Shown here: positions 1 to 11,861 of the stretch, piece after piece
Position numbering within the stretch: position 1 is the first letter of the stretch
Layout: each line of letters opens with the position of its first letter
DNA from: Eucalyptus grandis
Taxonomy: Eukaryota > Streptophyta > Magnoliopsida > Myrtales > Myrtaceae
DNA length: 64,000 nt
Assembly (NCBI RefSeq): GCF_016545825.1
Contig: NC_052618.1
Span: forward strand, 6,811,398-6,875,397
Reading direction: 5' to 3'
Notes under the pieces: model-generated
Seen by the model: only the letters and a program-made list of their open reading frames with translations
Told to the model about the DNA's origin: nothing
Databases searched by the model: none
Translations under genes and position numbers: made by a program

Positions 1-524
1 CACCATCATCAAATATAACAAAGGGATAGTGTCAGATTTTAGTTGCAATGAATAATGCTTCTTGTGTGGGCATGATTTGCTGTTCAACTGGAGACGGTAG
101 TCATCAATGCTTTTCTGCAAATGCAAGCAATTTTCGAGATTGGCATAATAGATGAAGTTAACTTCCATGCGCAAGAGTATCGTCGTATATTATTTGATTT
201 TTTAGTCTGTTAATCAACTTTACACCTAATAGTTAATTACCCGTAGCAAATATAATATTTAAGTAGAGACTACACCTTGTCCATAATGTACACTTCTGTT
301 GATAAAAAGAAACAAACAAATAATAAGCCCAATTTGGCTGTTCTTTACTGTGGATGCTCGCTTTTCTTTAGCAAAACAATGATTGAGCTAGCTGTGATGA
401 ACGACATGGGACTGATGTGAAACCAAAAAAAAAAAAAAAAAAAAAGTTCAAGTAGCTCTACCAGTTGGTGTCAATTATCGGTAATAGAATCGGTTCTTGG
501 GGGTTGGTTATCAATGGAGAGAGA
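1..524. other. Intergenic, no gene seen
   Basis: No open frame or family motif stands out. A poly-A run lies at about 424-445. The homology of block A to the 50.6-kb copy begins near the right edge. Confidence 0.5.
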
Positions 525-3330
525 ACAGAGATCGGGAGGGATCGATTTAGACAGATAGAGTCGAGGAAGAAGAGATATATACGCAGCCGAAGAAATTTCT
601 TGTTTCGATGACCTCAAGCTTCCAGCCGGTCAATCTCTGATGGAAGAAGAAGAAGAAAGAAGAAGAAGAAAGAAGAAGAAGAAGAAGAAGAAGAAGATTC
701 GTTCTGGGATATGAATTGTCGCGAACCAATCACTCAAAATCAGAGCTATATTCTGATTGTCAAACATTTCTGACATCGCCATCCCCACCGTCGCCAATCA
801 AAGCTCTACTTTCCTAGCCAAGTAATTTTCTCTCCTTCATACCCTGTTTTGGCCTGTGTTTGTTGATAATCTGAATTCCGAGCTTAATCGGTAGGCCTGT
901 GAGTAAACAAAGCAAACCGAGATTATTTTTCATGATAAATCATGTCAAGTAAGATATCAATACGCCATGTTTAGGCTAAAAGTTGCACTAAATCCCAATC
1001 GGAAGCCTACATTCTAAACTGTACGTCACATGTTTGATTATTTGCTGGAAAGAAGTGATAAAGCCGGGTTCATCTAATCGATGTTTAGAGTTAGGTTCAC
1101 TTATTGTTGAGCCACGTCTGACACCGAGTTTTCCTTCATTTTATGTTTGGATTTCCAGAACCGTTTGTTCCATGAGGCAGAAGCATTAATCTTTTTCTCT
1201 TTTCTTTTTCCCGGCGTGGTCTACAGATGAGGATTCATTATGTCAGCTCCTTATTCCCCTCTTTTTGTTATGTATGTGTGTAATTTACATTTGCGCTGGC
1301 TGTTGATTGAGAAATGTCGTCTGATGACAAGTGGCGGTCAGCAATGATTCTCGATGGTCGGAATCAATGATCGGAACAATTGCCCGGTGGTCCATATTGA
1401 TTGGTGGCCAGAGAAATGTTGATGGCTGGAAGTTGTGGCTGGCAGCAGTGGAGAGGGAAGAAAACCATCAAATTGAGACTCTCAAGGATTGCAATATTTT
1501 GATTTAAGATTGCAAGTTGTTATTAAAGACCATCTCATCAAGACATTTAGACTTCTAATATAGACTCTGGAAGTAGCAAATACTAGCATAAATGCACATC
1601 TTGTTTGCCTTTTCTCACATGATATGCTTAATACCATGTCGTATCATATATCGACAGTACAAATGTATTCATGGGCAGAGCATTCCTTGTGAATTTATAA
1701 AGCCATACAGTCAAGAAAACCAACAAATTGCGACTCTCAAGGACTCAGACACATTGTGGTAGGTGACCATTAGGACCATCAACGCTACGATGTAGCGAAC
1801 TTTTGTGTTGGTTGGTTCGAGTTTGTTGACAAAACTTGTCTTGAGTGAAGGGGTTGTCTGCATGTTTGAGCTCAATGATAGGGATGATGTTTAGGTTGAA
1901 CTAGGATGAAACATTGGAAGTCACTTTAGGCCATATACTAGTTGAAAGCAATTTGTGCCACCATTTTGTTGTGATGAAACCGGATAAAAATGCATTTGTA
2001 TTTGTAATCGTGCCCTTTTTCTGAGCTAGCTACGATCTTAGCATTTCTAGGCCTGACCACTCCCATACAATGGATGTTTGTGATTAAGAGTCCTGCACAC
2101 ATTTTCTATTTTAGGCATCTCTCTTGAGCTTGTCATGCTTTTATCATTGCCTTTTTTGGAAAGGATCTCTGGTTCAGCACTCACCTTGGTTCTAGGTTAC
2201 TGAACCTGGTTTTGTATTACAAAAGAATGTCAAAAGTGACGTGTTCTAGTTCTAGAAGGGATGGGGAAATTTATGCAGCATTCCATCACTCATGGTCACT
2301 TGATAGTTTTCAAATATGGGAAAGACTCACTCTATACTCATGTACATATATTTGATAAAAGTGCTTATATAGATACATTATCCCTCAAGCAGTGATGAAA
2401 TTTAAAATCCAGAGAGTGAATTCCATCTTCATCTTGCCCTACAGTCCACTGTTTTCCCAAATTGATTTGGTTATTCATTGGAATCACATGAGATGTTATT
2501 TTCCTTTTAAGTGTTAATGGCTGAATGTGTAAATTTATGTTTTTAAAATTCCTTTTTTTTAATTCATGGATTCATAAGATTACCAATTCTAAAATAAAAG
2601 ATTGTATTTTTTTAATACTAATTAGGTGTAAAGAAAATCACTATTATTCATAGACTAAGAGGATGTGGTGGAAAGGATCAGTGTTAGCAACTCCTGAAGT
2701 GTTATCATTAGAGTTCAAAAATAGTGTGCAATATCGCAGAGTCTATGAGCACTGTGCTGTGACATTTTGACTACAAATTGCAGGTTGGGGTTGAACGCTT
2801 CTTTTAGCCAGTGAAGACTGTTGAATGAAACTCCTGAAACCAGTAAATACAAGCATATATTTACATTTTGTTTGCCTTTTTTTTTATTGTTCGTTTGTAT
2901 TTATTCTTTTCCTCATCATATATTGGTTAGCAAATATCTACATTGGCAAAGTGTTCCTTGTGAATTCATAAAGAGATAAATTCTGAAGAACCAGCAAATT
3001 GTGACTTAGGTATCTAGACAATTCATGGCTGGTGCAGCTCTTGACATTTGTTATCCAGCAAACCTCTTTGGTTGTTGGCCCACGTTTATGAGAGAAGCTT
3101 GTCTGAACGAAGGTTTTGCCGCGTGTTTGAGCTCATTAGCTCATTGATAGGGACAATTTTATGGTCAAAGTCTCCATCTAGATACTGCTAGTAAGAACCT
3201 CACTTAGGTCGATTGATATGAGCACCGGAAGCGTCATTTGAGGTCATATATTACTAAAGCAATTCATGCCTCCTTTAATCAATGCAGATGAATCAATTGA
3301 AGGTGCACTCACTTTTGGATTTGCTTCTCC
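525..3330 (+). repeat. Segmental duplication block A, copy 1
   Basis: This stretch aligns in direct orientation, with small indels, to 50559-53353. Shared landmarks include the segments beginning GCCGGGTTCATCTAATC near 1065 and 51100, and CATGCCTCCTTTAATCAA near 3266 and 53289. The similarity stops abruptly after TTTGGATTTGCTTCTCC in both copies. No intact gene is visible; short coding-like stretches are broken by stops. I read it as one of two surviving A segments of an ancestral A-B-C unit. Confidence 0.85.
640..695. repeat. GAA-type purine microsatellite
   Basis: Imperfect (GAA)n tract. The low-complexity reading frame on the opposite strand over it (547-729) is a by-product of the repeat. 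Confidence 0.9.
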
Positions 3331-4230
3331 TTTTTAACCTAGTTACAATCTTATCAGAATTCTTCTTTTCTCTTGTGCAGGTTAGGAAAAACAGTTTAAA
3401 TGTCCAAGAGCCCTATTGAGCAGCTTTTTAATGGTTCCACGTGCCCAAGGCCTCTCACTGCCCTTGACAAGCTAGAGAATTCAAATAAGAGGTATCCCCT
3501 TTTTCAAACGGTGACTAACTTGGTACTTTCTCTGGCTGCCTAGGCTGGAGAAGAAGAGGCGACACAAAATGTCCAGCTTAAGTACTACAACAGGCCTAGG
3601 CTTGGGATTTCTGAGCTCACTGCAACAGCACGGCAACACCAGTTAGATATTGCTCCCCTGGAACAACTGGCTCACCAGAGCTATTGCAAGCGGGTTCAAA
3701 CTTGTGATCGGAAATGAAGGGAAGGTGATTGGACTCTAGGCCTTAAAAATTAGTCCAACAACCTCAGTGGTATGAAAAGAAGAAAAGAAGATTTCCTTTT
3801 AGCCAGGGAAAAGAATATTACTTGCTTGATTTGTATATGTATCCATCTAGGACCCTTAGTGCAGCTTTTCATGTTTGTTCGATGCATATTGCAGTGTAAG
3901 ATTGGCGAATCGGATATTCACCAGATTCATGCATGTCTCTATATTGATTACATGTGCTTATTAGTCTAAGAGCACAGGATTGTGGTATTTTTTTTTTCAG
4001 ATTGCAAGTTGTGATTAAAGACTTCCTCATTAAGCCATTTAGACTGCTAATATAGACTATGGGAATTAGCAAATACTAGCATAAATGTACATTTTGTTTG
4101 CCTTCTCTTTAGTTTATGCTTGCATTCCTATGTCTTATCACATATCGGCAGGTCAAATGTCTTCATGGACAGAGCGTTCCATGTGAATTCATAAAAACTT
4201 ACAGTCAAGAAAACCAGCAAGATTCTGAAG
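1509..4230 (+). repeat. Three degenerate internal repeat units in the block A area
   Basis: A unit recurs near 1509-1760, 2780-3010 and 3999-4230. Common elements are AGATTGCAAGTTGT followed by AAAGAC, AGCATAAATGYACATYTTGTTTG, then GCATTCCTTGTGAAT-like and a run close to CAAGAAAACCAACAAAT. The first two units also continue into similar segments around 1810-1920 and 3080-3200. This looks like ancient tandem duplication predating the A block duplication, since the second A copy at 50.6-53.4 kb contains the first two units as well. Confidence 0.6.
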
Positions 4231-4340
4231 ACCTCATGGACCTAGAAGATTCAGAGGGTTCTCGCCAGAAACTAAGGGCTAAATTTGCATTTACCTTCTT
4301 ATCAGCCTTCCAAGATGTTGAATTCCTTTTCAATTTGTGA
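3400..4340 (+). pseudogene. Unrecognised coding-like exon fragments
   Basis: Three stretches read like exons of one unknown plant protein. At about 3409-3490 a frame reads SPIEQLFNGSTCPRPLTALD and onward. At about 3545-3718, after an acceptor-like TGCCTAG, a 57-codon frame includes KYYNRPRLGISELT and LEQLAHQSYCKRV and ends in TGA. At 4116-4340 an open frame of 74 codons includes SVPCEFIKTYSQEN, an acidic DLMDLEDSEG stretch and AFTFLSAFQDVEFLFNL. I do not recognise the family and propose no function. Amino-acid composition and splice-like edges argue for relics of a real gene; in-frame stops between them argue that it is dead. Confidence 0.35.
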
Positions 4341-4344
4341 GTTT

Positions 4345-5228
4345 CGTAGTACTTAAATAGCACGCTCACTGATGCGACTTTTCAATTAAGTATGCTTGGA
4401 ACTAAAAAGGACTAAGCTTCGAACGTCAAAGAGTAATAGAAATTCTGAATTGCTCCCCAAGATAATTTGGAGGTGTGACTTATCCTTTTATACGTTATGG
4501 ACGTGCAGATGACATGATTCTCCTAGTCACTTTTCAAATTCTTAAAGACTTCGATAGATAAGCTTTTGGTACGTTGGTTGATGGCATTGACATGGGTGGC
4601 TTGATATGAAGAGCGTGTAAAATTCGGTTTCCACGTTTACACATTTATTCGCAAATCATTTTGTAGTAACAAGAAAAAAATTCACGTGTGCCCATGAGAA
4701 TCCCCTTCTCCTTACTGCATGTGAGACCAAACAGCCTAGATGTAAAGTGAGCCCTTCTGGGCCGGTTTTCGTTATTGTACTCATCAGAGGCCTCTCACTT
4801 GAATTTGAATTGGAGTGTCCATTTTTCAAAATGGTGATTTGGCAATATCTTGTTATGAAAGGAAAAAATTAAAAAAAAAAGATGTACTGGCCTTATCTCC
4901 ATTCATCGCCGGTATATCTCAAATATGAAATGACAAGACATGGTACTTTCGTTTAAGTGTCTGTGGCTAACCGACCATCCTAATGACCGAGTAATGGAAC
5001 TTGATAAAATGGCAAGAACGGCAACCGTAATATTACCTTTATGTCTACAGATGTCGATTTAAATTATTGATGAGTGCATCTACGTAAAAAAATCTACTTC
5101 TCTAGTGGAGTCGTCAATTTGTCTTTTAACTACCTTTTTTAAAGTGGAAATCATGATGGCGCTTCTTGAAAACGTTCGGCCTGGAACGCAAAAGACTAAA
5201 GTGTCATTTGAAGTAGCCACCCTTTAAA
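4345..5228. other. Intergenic, no gene seen
   Basis: AT-rich sequence without convincing frames, RNA genes or terminal repeats. Confidence 0.5.
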
Positions 5229-5235
5229 TTGTCCT

Positions 5236-5860
5236 CCACACATATGCGCTGAACAAAAAGAAAAAAAAGAACAAAAAGAACAGAAAAACCTGTTTGGTAA
5301 AACATTTGTTCGGAACAATTTCTCAATTTTTGTTCCCGTTTTGTTCCCGGGAACAGTTTTGAGAAGCAAAAAAGTTGCTTCTTGTTCCCGGAACAATTTC
5401 TAGAAGGTAAGCTGATTTTCTTTTTTATTTTATTTTCTTGCCGCGATCACCGTCAACCACCCGGAGCCACCACCCACCGCCACCGCCGCTTGTCGCCGCC
5501 GGTTGCCGCCGCCGCCGGCCGCCACCGCCGCCGCCGCCGCCGCGATCGCCGCCGCCACCGCCGCCGCCGCCGCTGGCCGCGATCGCCGCCGCCACCGCCG
5601 CCGATCGCCGCCGCGGTCGCCGTTGTCGATCGCCGCCCGCCGTCGGTGGCGGCGGCAGCAATCCGTCAGCAAAAATAAATAAAAAAAATATAAAAAGAAA
5701 TTGTTGCGTTACCAAACGCATTTCTATTCTTTTTCAATTCCGGAGTAGAAATTTTGTGTCGTTACCAAACATGTTCTTTTACTTAGAAATTGTTCCGGAG
5801 CAGAAATAGAAAAGAACTATTTCTGAAAAAAAAATCTTCCCGAAACGAACAAGTATTGTC
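5236..5860. mobile_element. Degenerate inverted-repeat MITE with CCG-rich core
   Basis: Both ends carry motifs such as GTTTGGTAA, TTCCGGAACAATTTCT and runs of AGAAC in opposite orientations, giving an imperfect inverted repeat around a strongly GC-rich core at 5437-5670 built from CCG/CCACCG triplets. The end motifs resemble those of the Tourist-like element at 6849-12435. The four overlapping proline/arginine-rich or glycine-rich reading frames here (5382-5809, both strands) are products of the triplet repeat, not genes. Confidence 0.55.
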
Positions 5861-5903
5861 ATGCGTAGCCTAATAGAACTCACTTTTATTACCAAAGAAA
5901 AAA

Positions 5904-6375
5904 GGTTAATACCTTGAAAATCCTAAATTGGTACACTTGTGAGAAATTTACCAAAACTATTTTTTTTTTATAACCAAAAACCCCAAACTGGTATACTTGT
6001 AACAAATTTACCATCTGTTAGTTTTGGTTAAATTTTATTGTCAAATTATTAAATTAAATGACATGTTACAATTGACTTGTATAATTTTACGTTCCATTTA
6101 TTACAGTTTAAAACTTTGGTGATTTTTTTGTGATACTATTTCAATTTAGTGGAGGGTATATTTGTCACAAATTTATCAGTTTGGGGTTTTTTTTGGTCAA
6201 ATAAATTAATTTGGGGTAAATTTGTCATAAATATACTAGTTTAGGGTTTTTTTTATAATTAATCGGGGTAGATTTGTCACAGGTATACCAGTATGGGGTT
6301 TTTCATGGTCAAAAAAATAATTTGGGGTAAATTTGTCACATGTATACCAATTTGGGATTTTTTAGGTATTAACCC
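5904..6375. mobile_element. MULE-type MITE with 9-bp target duplication
   Basis: The left end reads GGTTAATACCTTGAAAATCC and the right end, reversed, GGGTTAATACCTAAAAAATCC, so the terminal inverted repeats are clear. Identical 9-bp flanks AAGAAAAAA lie at 5895-5903 and 6376-6384, the length expected for Mutator-like elements, though the low complexity of the flank weakens it. Inside, units containing GGGTAAATTTGTCAC and TTTGGGGTTTTTT are repeated several times. No coding capacity. A truncated relative in opposite orientation lies at 18776-19115. Confidence 0.75.
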
Positions 6376-6384
6376 AAGAAAAAA

Positions 6385-6845
6385 AAAATCCGCCTTTTCC
6401 ATTTTCTCTCTCTTTCTTGTCTGTTGTCTTCGATCTTTTCTTATTGAATGCAAACACTTCAATATCTGATAAGAGATTCCGATTTGAAGCTTCTCACCTA
6501 CTCTTCCCATTTAGAAAATCTGTCCGTATAAACTTTTTTTTTATCTAAAAAGCATCTTCGCTTTATGAAACACACCAAAAAGAAAACTGATATGTTTAAA
6601 AGACTGGAGCATAAGTATGTTCCAGAATATCAATTATATTTATGCTTTCATTCTGTAATTTTTTTCAAAATATCATATCCGAATCTCCAGTTCTCATATT
6701 CTTTTTATTTGAACTCTCGTTACTCTGTAGAAGAGACTGTTTCCCCAAGTTAATTTGGTATGAGATTTAATGTAGATGAGTTCATATGCCCGCGAACATA
6801 AAATTTTCTTTATTCAAACAGTAATAGACAATGGTTTTGAGACAT
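6385..6845. other. Intergenic, no gene seen
   Basis: Short frames only (for example 6565-6753), with no family resemblance. Confidence 0.5.
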
Positions 6846-7467
6846 TAAGGATGCGTTTGGTAATGTTTATGTTCCGGAGAATAATTTTAGAAAACAAAAA
6901 GTTTTTTTTTTCTGTTCTAGGGAACAATTTCTAAGTATAAAAACGTGTTTGGTAATTACAAAAAATTTCTACTCCAGAAACCGAAATACGTTTAGTAAAC
7001 TTGTATAATTTTTTTGTTTCTTTTAATTTTTCAATATTTTTTTCTTTATTGTTCTTCTTTCTACTTTCTTTTTCTTTGTTTCTTCTTTCTTCCTTTTGGC
7101 TGGTCATCGGCCAGCACAAGGCTCAGCCTCGCTAGGCCAGGACGAGGCCAACCTCGCGTCGCTTGCACGAGGTTGAGCCTCGCCGATGACCTCACATGAT
7201 TACCAAGGCTATCACGCTCCGATCCTCCGAAATGCATACATCCCTTACCTTTAGTCGATTTCGCAATGCGATATCCTAGGACTACATATCGCTGACCCTT
7301 TCATTTTTTTTTGTAGCACATGCGCAAGAAGTTATAATCCCTGCACAATAAAACATTGGGATAGAAAAGTAAGGCCAAAATTTTCATATTGAAATTCATA
7401 ACCATAGTTTTATACAGAACATAACTCAAGGTCTATTCACAAGACTATTCATAACATTCCAGTCACA

Positions 7468-7689
7468 CTATTCACGTAATGATTCACAGAAGAGGATGGG
7501 ATCTCGGTCCTCATCCGGGTCGTACTTAAGATCATCCTGATTTTCTTTTGACTCTTCTTCATTAAGCTCACATCCTTCAAGCTCTTCATCTTTTACCGGC
7601 TTATCGTCCTCTTCTGGTTCCTTCTTCACATGCTCATCTATGGGCCTGAAATGTTGTCCCACAATCGAGATAAGACTATGTTTCAGCAA
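7468..7689 (-). other. Short acidic open frame inside the LTR
   Basis: A 73-codon frame is unusually rich in Glu and Asp (for example VKKEPEEDDKPVKDEELEG). It lies near the 3' end of the LTR in sense orientation. The corresponding part of the second LTR copy is not open in the same way, so I treat it as LTR sequence with chance coding appearance rather than a gene. Confidence 0.3.
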
Positions 7690-8040
7690 GTTCTACCTCA
7701 TTAAGACTCGATTAGGAAACCAATACGCTAACCGGGTTGCCTAAACATGCACGGGTCAAAAGACTTACCTTGACCTCAGATTCCACCTGCATATTAGCAC
7801 AATTTAATAGACACCCTAGCAATCACATCACAAATCGATATATCGATCAATCGATCTAGTCGATTACATGTCAATCGAACTATTCAAAGTCACTTCCACT
7901 CAATCAGTCAATTCACGACAACAAATCAATCACTGATCAATCAACCTAGTCGATTACATGTCAGTCATACCATTTCTAGGTCAAATCACTTCTCAATATA
8001 AAACCTCACATTTGCATTCTCAGTCACAGAGCTACAGTAA

Positions 8041-8345
8041 TGCTCTCAGGCATCGATTCACCAAGGTGACGTACAGTGAACACTTTACTATGCTCTCGGG
8101 TGTCTTTTTCGCCAAGGTGATATACTGATCACAGAGCCAACATAAACAATTCACTATGCTCTCGGGCGTCTTTTTCGCCAATGTGATATATTCATTACAG
8201 AGCCAACATAAACAATTCACTATGCTCTCGGGTATCTTTTTCGCCAAGGTAATTTATTCATCATAAAACCAACATAAACAATTCACTATGCTCTGAGGTG
8301 TCTTTTTCGCCAAGGTGATATATTCATCACAAAGCCAACATAAAC
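8041..8345. repeat. Tandem repeat of about 65-67 bp inside the LTR
   Basis: Units starting TGCTCTCGGGTGTCTTTTTC occur at 8091, 8158, 8223 and 8289, with a diverged first unit at 8041. Each contains CGCCAAGGTGATATA and AGCCAACATAAACAA. A second short duplication follows at 8348-8435 and 8439-8510, built on GACAGCACTCRTGTGTTCTT. The regular minus-strand frames at 8032-8247 and 8254-8448 merely follow this repeat. Confidence 0.85.
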
Positions 8346-9069
8346 AATGGACAGCACTCATGTGTTCTTTTAAGGCGTTGTTTTCACTAATGATATCCTC
8401 AATTGCCGAACCACGTATGTCCATGATAAGCCATGTAGTAGACAGCACTCGTGTGTTCTTTAAGGCGCCGTTTTCACCAGTGATTTCCTTATCACTGAAC
8501 CACGTATGTCTATACCTCGTACTTGATCGATCTCAGCCAAAATTGTTCTCAGTTCAGCCTCACGATTTTCTCTACTTTACAACTCATCAAAGCATTGTCA
8601 ATGCTAAATAACCACACTTGGTCATCTACCGATCAATCATTCAATTTCACTCAAATTCAATCAAGTTAGGAATAATTCCTCAAATTGCATAATTAATTCG
8701 ATTCCACACAACGTAGAACTCAAATAAATAAACGGACTACGCCACGACAATCAGCACGAAATTTTGGTCATCGGCTATCCTTGCCCGATTTCCAAAAAAT
8801 AAATAATTAAATAATTAATTTCGAAAATTAATAAATAAATACTAAAAATCCAATTTAGGCCCGTAATGCCTAATTGAAGCCCAATAAGGGTCGGGAAAAA
8901 TCCCGAGATGCATTCAATAAATATTGTGGTTCTCTAGCTAAGTACACTAATCACATAACTAATATGCAATGCAATTAACTAATAATCACTAATCCATTCT
9001 AATCTGACCACCTAATTTCACTTAATTAAATCTAATCAACCCTTAAGTATCATTAGTCTACTAGGCAAG

Positions 9070-10600
9070 GATTAGTGAGATTACTCACTTGATTAAAAGC
9101 GGAGACCGAGTCACCGCGACAGCAGCCAAACTTGAGTCGACTTGCTTCACTGGCCCAAGATGGGTTGAACTTGCTGGGCCTCGCTGAAACTAAACTGAGC
9201 TGGGCTTCAAGTTGTGGGCTTGAAGATGGGCCGAAAACTGGGCTTGGCTGCTGCGAACTGGGCCAAATTCCAATGGGCTAAACTGCTGGACTTTTGTGCT
9301 TCAAATGGACTGAGAGTGGGCTGTTCAGCTTGGGCCGAACTGCTGTTCACTTGGGCTGTGATGTGGACTGCAATTGGGCTGCCGAATCAGGTTTTGCTGG
9401 GCCCAAAAGACATGCTGGATTAACTGAAACTTGCGGCAGAATTCATGGATTAGGCTGCAGATTTGGGCCGAAGGAAAAAACACGTGGGCTGCTCCTTAGC
9501 CTGCTGACCGCAAGCGAGAGAGGCAGCAGGTCCACGAGCTGAAGAAGAGTGACCACGCGGACAGGAGCTACTTCGGAGGATCTCACAAGTGTGGAAGTTG
9601 GGCTGCTTCGGCTTCGCTGGAATCACGAACAAGGAGATGGAAGCTGCGAAGTCCACGTGTTGGCTGGGGACGTTCGAACGTGGAGGTGGCGAAGGTGCTG
9701 GAGCAGCGAAGATGAAGACGTGAGGCACGTTGAAGCAACCGCTTCTTCACGTGGACAGCTCACGCTTCGGTGGACGTTGCTGGTCTTCGTGGCAGCTTGA
9801 TAAGAAGACCCGGTGGAGGCAGCTCGGTGGGATTTGCAGTTGACGTGAGCTGAAAGAAAATCGATGGAAATTGAGGTATAAAAGACGAAGTGGGCGTTGA
9901 CGAGGGCGTGTGGCAGCGGAATGGATTTCGGTGAAGTGGATGAAGTTGCAAACGTCCACGTGAAAGCTTTGTTTGAGAGAAGTGGACTTGGAGGAGGGAA
10001 GACCAACGTTGGTGGAGGGTGTGGGCTTCCAAGACACGCACCAAGGAAAGCAGAAAAAATGAAAGCAAAATAGAAGCTAAAGGAGATGGATTGATCGAAT
10101 GAGGAAGAAGTCGGAGGAAAAGGGAACGTGCGTGAGAAGCCCAGGGAAAGAAAGTCAAGGAGAGATATCCATTCCATTGATTGTTGGTTCCCTATAAAGC
10201 CCACATGCATATCCCCTTGTCTCCTTTTACTTTCTATAAGATAATTCCACCAATTAATAATTTTGCTGCCTAAAATGCTGCCCCACACCTTATTCCGAAT
10301 TTCTAAATCTTAGGATCAATTTCATCACTCAATTTCCCAAAATTGAGGTCCAATTTCGTCCGATTCGATTTTTGTAAAAATCCCGAACTCAATGGAATTT
10401 CTCCAAAAGACAAGACGATGTCTTATAAATGAACCATGACATGCTGAAACCGAATTCAATTTCGTGGTTAAAAATCGATCGAACGCGACTTTAGTTCAAT
10501 CCAATCAATTTGGTAGCTTTTAGGGATTTTACTACAGTTATATCCCTTAACGACTTCACCCAATAGATTGGTTAACTCGTGAGCAATTAGCTCAGAGAAA
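9070..10600. other. LTR interior with long non-coding frames
   Basis: This part of the solo LTR is rich in GGGCTGGGCT/TTGGGC-like motifs and holds several overlapping open frames, the longest being 221 codons on the minus strand (9623-10288). Frames overlap on both strands, have low-complexity Ser/Pro composition and match no family, so I do not call a gene. Confidence 0.5.
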
Positions 10601-10606
10601 AATGAC

Positions 10607-11861
10607 GGGAGAATTACCAAAAACGTCGTAAACCTATCGCAATTGTGCCAATTAAATTCTAAACTTTTTTTTTGGGCAATTAAGTCCTAAACCTTTTACA
10701 ATTGTGCCAATTCAGTCCATACAAGCTCTGGAAGGAATTCTAGGGGGGCCCTATGAGAATTTAGAAACGGCCAAAATTGGCCGGCTGGCGTTGACGTGGA
10801 CGCCAACCGTCCGGTGAACGCCGACATGGCATTTTTAAATATTTTTAAAAATATTTTTCCGAATTTAAAATATTTTTTGAATTTTTAAATATATTTTCCT
10901 TTTTTTCCCATCTTCTCTTTCCCTAGCCGGCCTGCGCAGGCCGGAGGCGAGGGTTGGCGAGGCAGCCTCGCCAGCCACTGGCGACGGCGAGGGTCGAGCT
11001 CAGCTCCTCGCCAAATTTGGCGGCAACCCGACCTTCCCCAACACCAGACGCCCGGAGCAGAAGTCAAGTACTGAAGCGCAGTCAAGAGGTCGGGTAGTTG
11101 AACTTGGTGATGGCGAACTTGTTGATCACTGCAAGCAAACTTGAGGAGAGAGCGTACCCAACCATAAGGCCGGTCGTGGCGAAGTACGGCTTCTGGGAAT
11201 CTAATCAAATGGAATACATGGTAAATTACCAAACCCAGCTCCTAATCGAGCACCGAAGCTAGAAACTCGCGGGATCTTTGCTCAATTCAAGTGGGTCTAA
11301 GACAAATTGACACTTCGATCTGGGGACTTTCAACAAACACCTAACGCGCGGGTGCTCGAGGAAGGGATCCACATCGGTTTCGGGTAGGGAATGGATCGCA
11401 TTATTGGATTTGGGACGCGGGCTCAGGGAGACAGGAGGCGGGATCTACTGGGTTGGGCCGGAGACGACCAGATTCAAGAAAATTCACAGAAGAAGATGGC
11501 CGGCGAGGCTGCTTGCCCTCGCAAGTGGCCGGCGAGGCTAACCTCGCCAGATCTGACGAGGCCTCGCCCTCGCCGGCGATGTTGACCTCGCCCTTACCCC
11601 CGGCCGGCACTGGCCAGCTAGGGGAAGAGAAGATGGGAAAAAAAGAAAAACAGTATTTAAAAATTCCAAAAAAAATTAAAAATGCAACGTCAACGTTCAC
11701 TAGACGGTCGACGTTCACGTCAATGCCGGCCGGCCAATTTTGACCAGATGGACTGAATTGACACAATTATAAAAGGTTTATGATTTAATTGGCCAAAAAA
11801 AAAGTTTATGACTGAATTGGCACAATTACGATAAGTTTATGACTTTTTTGGTTATTCTCTC
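10607..11861. mobile_element. Pack-MULE inserted in the solo LTR
   Basis: Left end GGGAGAATTACCAAAAACG and right end reversed GAGAGAATAACCAAAAAAG begin long terminal inverted repeats of roughly 300-400 bp. Both continue through ATCGYAATTGTGCCAATT, CCTTTTAYAATTGTG, AAAATTGGCCGGC, CATCTTCTCTT and a GC-rich GGCGAGG zone. Long TIRs without transposase fit a non-autonomous Mutator-like element. Between the TIRs lies a captured plant gene fragment (11014-11192) with its upstream intron and leader. Flanks are A-rich and share only about 6 of 9 bases, so the target duplication is not convincing. Confidence 0.75.
11014..11192 (-). pseudogene. Captured fragment of a GONST-like nucleotide-sugar transporter
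   Basis: On the minus strand the sequence reads KPYFATTGLMVGYALSSSLL, then AVINKFAITKFNYP, then, after a one-base shift, LLTALQYLTSAPGVW. This matches the first membrane spans of GONST3/GONST4-type Golgi nucleotide-sugar transporters (NST/TPT superfamily), where AVINKFAI-x2-FNYPGLLTALQYLTS is characteristic; this is from memory of the family. A second one-base shift follows GVW. Directly upstream (11193 onward, minus sense) a splice acceptor TTCCCAG precedes AAGCCG, and the sequence to about 11480 looks like captured intron and 5' leader. Only about 60 residues of a protein usually over 300 long remain, so it cannot encode a transporter. Confidence 0.75.

Noticed and set aside
547..729. Leu/Ser/Phe-rich minus-strand frame
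   Set aside because: It is the translation of a (GAA)n-type tract and has no other support.
5382..5809. Four overlapping frames rich in Pro/Arg or Ala/Gly
   Set aside because: Produced by a CCG/CCACCG triplet core on both strands; composition only.
8032..8448. Repetitive NCLCWLCDEYITLAKKTPES-like peptides
   Set aside because: They follow the 65-bp DNA tandem repeat inside the LTR, not a repeat protein.
9623..10288. 221-codon minus-strand frame, long for the window
   Set aside because: Overlaps open frames on both strands inside solo LTR sequence, has low-complexity Ser/Pro composition and no domain.
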